From NCBI GenBank assembly GCA_000244995.1, contig CM001438.1, positions 3,620,090 to 3,684,089 on the forward strand: a stretch of DNA of 64,000 bases, given 5' to 3'. How positions within the stretch are numbered: the stretch's first letter is position 1; every line of letters begins with the position of its first letter. Below, piece by piece: positions 61,048 to 64,000 of this stretch. The stretch comes from Burkholderiales bacterium JOSHI_001 (GTDB lineage Bacteria > Pseudomonadota > Gammaproteobacteria > Burkholderiales > Burkholderiaceae_C). Both the position numbers and the translations under genes were made by a program. Below the pieces are notes generated by a model, which made no database searches, was not told where the DNA came from, and saw only the letters and a list, made by a program, of their open reading frames with translations.

Positions 61048-62184
61048 TCAGCCAAGCCCCTTCTGCGGGTTCAGCAGGAACTTGCCGCCGGTGCTGCGTG
61101 AACCGTACTGCGCGATCATGTCCAACCGAAGGGCTTCGGCGAATGAAATTTCGCGCGCGTAGTGGCTCTTGAAGGTGGTCTTCAGTTCCGCCGCCACCCG
61201 GTCTTTCAGGGCCTGCAGCCGGCCCGGATCCAACTGCTGCAGGAAGGGAAACAGCAGCCAGCCGCCCAGGCGCCAGGTGAAACCGAAGTTGCGCACCAAT
61301 TCGGTGGGGCCGGGCTCCAGCCCGCCATAGATGTACACCTGCTTCAGAACGTTGGACCCGTAGCGGCTGTACGCGGCGGGTTGATTGCGCGCGATGGCCG
61401 CCTCCATCGCCGTGAGGATCTGTCCGGCCAGTTTGCCGCCGCCGGTGGCATCGAAGGCCAGCGTCGCCCCCGTGGCCGCCAGGGCGTCGGTCAGCTCGTC
61501 CATGAAGGTGCCCGACGCCGTGCAGCAGACGTGCAGTGCCCCCTGGTTCCGCAACAGATCCGCCTGCTCGGCATGGCGCACGATGTTCACCAGCGCGATC
61601 CCGTCCTGGCGGCAGATGCGTTGCAGCATCTGGCCCAGGTTGGAAGCCGCGGCGGTGTGCACGAGCGCACGGTGGCCCTCACGCTTCATGGTCTCCATCA
61701 TGCCCAGCGCGGTCAGCGGGTTCACGAAGCACGATGCGCCGTCCGCCGACGTGGCATCGGCGGGCAGCGGCAGGCATTGCGCCGTGGCCATGCAGCGAAA
61801 CTGGGTGTACATCGCACCGCCCAGCAGGGCCACCCGCCGGCCCAGCAGGGCCTGCGCAGCGGGCGAGGCGCCGGCCGCCACCACCACACCGGCGCCCTCG
61901 TTGCCCACGGGCATGGACTGGTCCAGGCGCCCCGCCAGGCCCGGCAGCGCGCCCGGTGCGATCGGCGCGGTGACCACGGGTCTCAGCGGGGTGCCGGTGG
62001 CCACGGCGGCGCCCATGTCGGCGGCGGCCAACAGCATGCCCAGGTCCGATGGGTTGATCGGCGCCGCCTCCATGCGCACCAGCACCTCGTCCTCGCCTGG
62101 TGCGGGGACGTCAACGTCCACCAGCGACAACTCCAGCGAGCCGCTGCTGCGGACCAGGGAACGCAATTCAAGACCCTTCATCAC
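61048..62184 (-). CDS. Zinc-type MDR oxidoreductase (quinone oxidoreductase/enoyl reductase-like)
   Basis: A 378-residue medium-chain dehydrogenase/reductase. N-terminal GroES-like domain (EDEVLVRMEAAPINPSDLGM; MPVGNEGAGVVVAAG). The NAD(P) domain has HTAAASNLGQMLQRICRQDG in place of the usual glycine motif, and AFDATGGGKLAGQILTAMEA. Structural zinc cysteines are not evident, which fits the quinone oxidoreductase or enoyl-CoA reductase branch. Two Met codons start the frame; 62184 and 62181 are equivalent. It lies downstream of the molybdoenzyme gene on the same strand after 146 nt. Confidence 0.8.
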   Translation of the reverse strand: MMKGLELRSLVRSSGSLELSLVDVDVPAPGEDEVLVRMEAAPINPSDLGMLLAAADMGAAVATGTPLRPVVTAPIAPGALPGLAGRLDQSMPVGNEGAGVVVAAGASPAAQALLGRRVALLGGAMYTQFRCMATAQCLPLPADATSADGASCFVNPLTALGMMETMKREGHRALVHTAAASNLGQMLQRICRQDGIALVNIVRHAEQADLLRNQGALHVCCTASGTFMDELTDALAATGATLAFDATGGGKLAGQILTAMEAAIARNQPAAYSRYGSNVLKQVYIYGGLEPGPTELVRNFGFTWRLGGWLLFPFLQQLDPGRLQALKDRVAAELKTTFKSHYAREISFAEALRLDMIAQYGSRSTGGKFLLNPQKGLG

Positions 62185-62330
62185 CCGCCTCCTCTTGCCT
62201 TCCAGACCCGCGCCGCCGGTCGCCAGCCGGCGCGGCCCGGCCCTGCAAACGCCGACGCGGCAGCAGGGCCGGCCCAGGGCCCTGGCCCAGCACGGCGGCG
62301 CCGATGTCGCAAAGGCGCTTGCGCCGCGGC

Positions 62331-64000
62331 TCAGGCCCTCAGCTGATCGCGCACCGGCAGTTGCCGGATGCGCTTGCCCGTGGCGGCGAAGATCGCGTTG
62401 CAGATCGCCGGGGCAATCGGCGGCAGCGCCGGCTCGCCAACGCCCCCCAGCACGCGCGAGTAGTCCGACGGCATCAGGTGCACGCGCACCTCCACCGGCG
62501 AGGTGCTCATGCGCGCGATCTCGAACTCGTTCAGGTTCGCCTGCTCGACGCGCCCGGCCTTGTAGGAGATCTCGTTGAACAAGGCGATGCCCATGCCCTG
62601 CACCGCCGCGCCCTCCACCTGCGAAAAGATGCGCTCGGGGTTGATCACCGCACCGCAGTCCACGGCCACGTCGATGCGCGGCACGCGCACATTGCCCTGC
62701 GCGTCCACCGTCACCTGGGCCACCGCGGCGGCGTAGGTGACGAAGGTGTAGGTGGCGGCCAGGCCCAGGCCACTGCGGGCCGGCATCGCGCGCCCCCAGC
62801 CTGCTTCCCGTGTGGCGCGCTCGATCACGGCGCGCAGGCGGCCGGTGTCCAGCGGGTAGGCCTCGGGGTCTTCGCCATGGTTCCAGCCGTCACCCAGGGT
62901 GCGCGTGTCCACCAGCTTGGGCGGGCCGATCAGGTCGAGCAGGAATTCGCGGTGGTCGCGCCCGGCCGCCAGGGCCATCTCGGCGATGAAGGACTGGGTG
63001 GCGAAGGCATGCGGCAGGTTGGACACCGAACGGAACCAGCCGATGCGCGTGTGCGCCACCGCTTCCGGGTTTTCAACGCGCACGTTCGCCACCGTGGGCG
63101 GCGTGTGCAGCAGGGTCATGCCCAGTTCGATGGGGAACTGGTTCTTGGCCCCGGCGACGAAGGTCGACAGGATGGTGGGCGCCACCGAGCGGTGCAGCCA
63201 GGCGGTGCAGCGCCCCTGTTCGTCCAGCGCGCCTTCCATGTGCTCGACCGAGACGGTGTGGTAATAACCATTGCGCAGGTCGTCCTCGCGCGTCCAGACC
63301 ACCTTCACCGGCTTGCCGTCCATGGCCTGCGAAACGATGGCCGCCTCGACCGCGAAGTCCGGCTTGGATTTGCGGCCGAAGCCGCCGCCCAGCAGGGTGA
63401 CGTTCACGGTCACGTTGGCGGGGTCGATGCCCAGCCGCTTGGCCACCAGGCCGCGCGCGGCCTGTGGCGACTGCACCGAGGTCCAGACCTCGCACTTGCC
63501 GCCCTGGATGCGGGCCGTCGCGGCCGGCGGCTCCATCGTGGCGTGCACGATGTGGGGCAGGTAGTACTCGGCGTTGACCTTCTTCGCCGCCCTGGCGTAG
63601 GCGCCGTCGAAGTCCCCATCCTGGCGCACCACCTGGCCGGGCGCGCGCGCCGATGCCTCCAGCGTGGCGCGGTAGGTCTTGGAGTCGTAGACCGCGTTCG
63701 CCCCGTCGTCCCAGGTGATCTTCAGCGCCTCGCGGCCCTGGATCGCGGCCCAGGTGTTGGTGGCGATCACCGCCACACCGCCCAGCGGGTTGAAATTGGC
63801 CGGCGGCGGGCTGCCTTCGATCTGCACCACCTTCACCACACCCGGCACCTTCAGCGCCGCGGAATCGTCCAGGCTGGCCACCTTGCCCTGGTAGACCGGC
63901 GGTCGGGCGATGACGGCGTAGAACATGCCCGGCAGGCGCACGTCCTGGCCGTAGGTGGCCTTGCCGGTGACGATGTCGCGGCCGTCCACCAGGCGCAGCT
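62331..64000 (-). CDS. Xanthine dehydrogenase-family molybdopterin subunit (isoquinoline 1-oxidoreductase beta-like), C-terminal part
   Basis: The right edge cuts the 5' end; about 555 residues are seen. The text matches the large molybdenum-binding subunit of isoquinoline 1-oxidoreductase/aldehyde oxidase-type enzymes: [40 protein letters not shown] (pterin contact), [20 protein letters not shown], and [20 protein letters not shown], where the conserved Glu of GVGE(P) is the active-site base. Only this subunit is visible; the partner [2Fe-2S] subunit would lie upstream, to the right of the window. The substrate is unknown; an N-heteroaromatic or aldehyde is likely. Confidence 0.93.
   Translation of the reverse strand, partial: LRLVDGRDIVTGKATYGQDVRLPGMFYAVIARPPVYQGKVASLDDSAALKVPGVVKVVQIEGSPPPANFNPLGGVAVIATNTWAAIQGREALKITWDDGANAVYDSKTYRATLEASARAPGQVVRQDGDFDGAYARAAKKVNAEYYLPHIVHATMEPPAATARIQGGKCEVWTSVQSPQAARGLVAKRLGIDPANVTVNVTLLGGGFGRKSKPDFAVEAAIVSQAMDGKPVKVVWTREDDLRNGYYHTVSVEHMEGALDEQGRCTAWLHRSVAPTILSTFVAGAKNQFPIELGMTLLHTPPTVANVRVENPEAVAHTRIGWFRSVSNLPHAFATQSFIAEMALAAGRDHREFLLDLIGPPKLVDTRTLGDGWNHGEDPEAYPLDTGRLRAVIERATREAGWGRAMPARSGLGLAATYTFVTYAAAVAQVTVDAQGNVRVPRIDVAVDCGAVINPERIFSQVEGAAVQGMGIALFNEISYKAGRVEQANLNEFEIARMSTSPVEVRVHLMPSDYSRVLGGVGEPALPPIAPAICNAIFAATGKRIRQLPVRDQLRA

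Noticed and set aside
1-64000. CRISPR arrays, tRNA and rRNA genes
   Set aside because: No regularly spaced short repeats with unique spacers, no cloverleaf-type gene ends and no rRNA sequence were recognised by eye.

Overview
The window is GC-rich bacterial DNA that fits a betaproteobacterium of the order Burkholderiales. The evidence is the codon use, a NahR/NagR-type LysR regulator beside nagAaGHAb-like oxygenase genes, an ShlB/FhaC two-partner secretion pair, and plasmid genes typical of that group. The genus is not determined. The two ends look like ordinary chromosome. The middle, about 7.9 to 52.6 kb, is a mosaic accessory region.

Layout. 1-3.2 kb: the 3' end of a YDG/MBG-repeat exoprotein gene and its outer-membrane transporter. 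3.8-7.5 kb: a PAS hybrid histidine kinase between two single-domain response regulators. 7.9-19.1 kb: a mobilizable plasmid-like or integrative element. It holds a relaxase and its accessory protein around a candidate oriT, a StbB/StbC-type stability operon with two related HTH proteins, a ParE/RelE toxin-antitoxin pair, DUF932, SSB and RadC-like genes, a LexA-box-controlled pair ending in an SOS-associated peptidase, and a short tyrosine recombinase. No conjugation machinery and no replication initiator are visible.

19.6-44.7 kb: a defence island of large signalling and effector proteins. In order these are a peptidoglycan amidase, a SIR2-CHAT protein, a 2033-residue protein with two alpha/beta-hydrolase domains, a CHAT protease domain and a helical tail, a bacterial NACHT protein with a leucine-rich C-terminus, a tightly coupled three-gene operon (membrane-anchored helical protein, 1224-residue membrane-anchored protein of unknown family, TPR-CHAT protease), and a convergent TIR protein. 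Three separate CHAT proteins occur within 23 kb. The three-gene CHAT operon is the best candidate here for an undescribed system: the 1224-residue protein is a plausible protease substrate or partner, but that is inference.

45.3-49.6 kb: integron gene cassettes without an integrase. Two full attC sites of 129 nt, with matching core sites and a 16-bp perfect inner stem, separate three cassettes. The cassettes carry a Cys/His-motif protein, a DUF4407 membrane protein plus a partner, and a PD-(D/E)XK-like protein. 49.8-52.3 kb: an unknown gene split by a 1239-bp IS3-family element with a 3-bp target duplication; removing the element restores the reading frame exactly.

53.1-64 kb: chromosomal metabolism. 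A LysR regulator converges on a salicylate-5-hydroxylase-type operon, which is divergent from its NahR-like regulator. Then come DUF2277, an adenosine deaminase-like gene, an ArsR-SRPBCC operon with a dyad operator spanning its own start codon, an MDR oxidoreductase, and the C-terminal part of an isoquinoline 1-oxidoreductase-type molybdoenzyme.

A degenerate repeat of about 100 nt, with a core close to TGATGACGGCTTC, recurs in at least six intergenic gaps, several of them between defence modules. All functional calls rest on recognised motifs and family memory. No database search was run.
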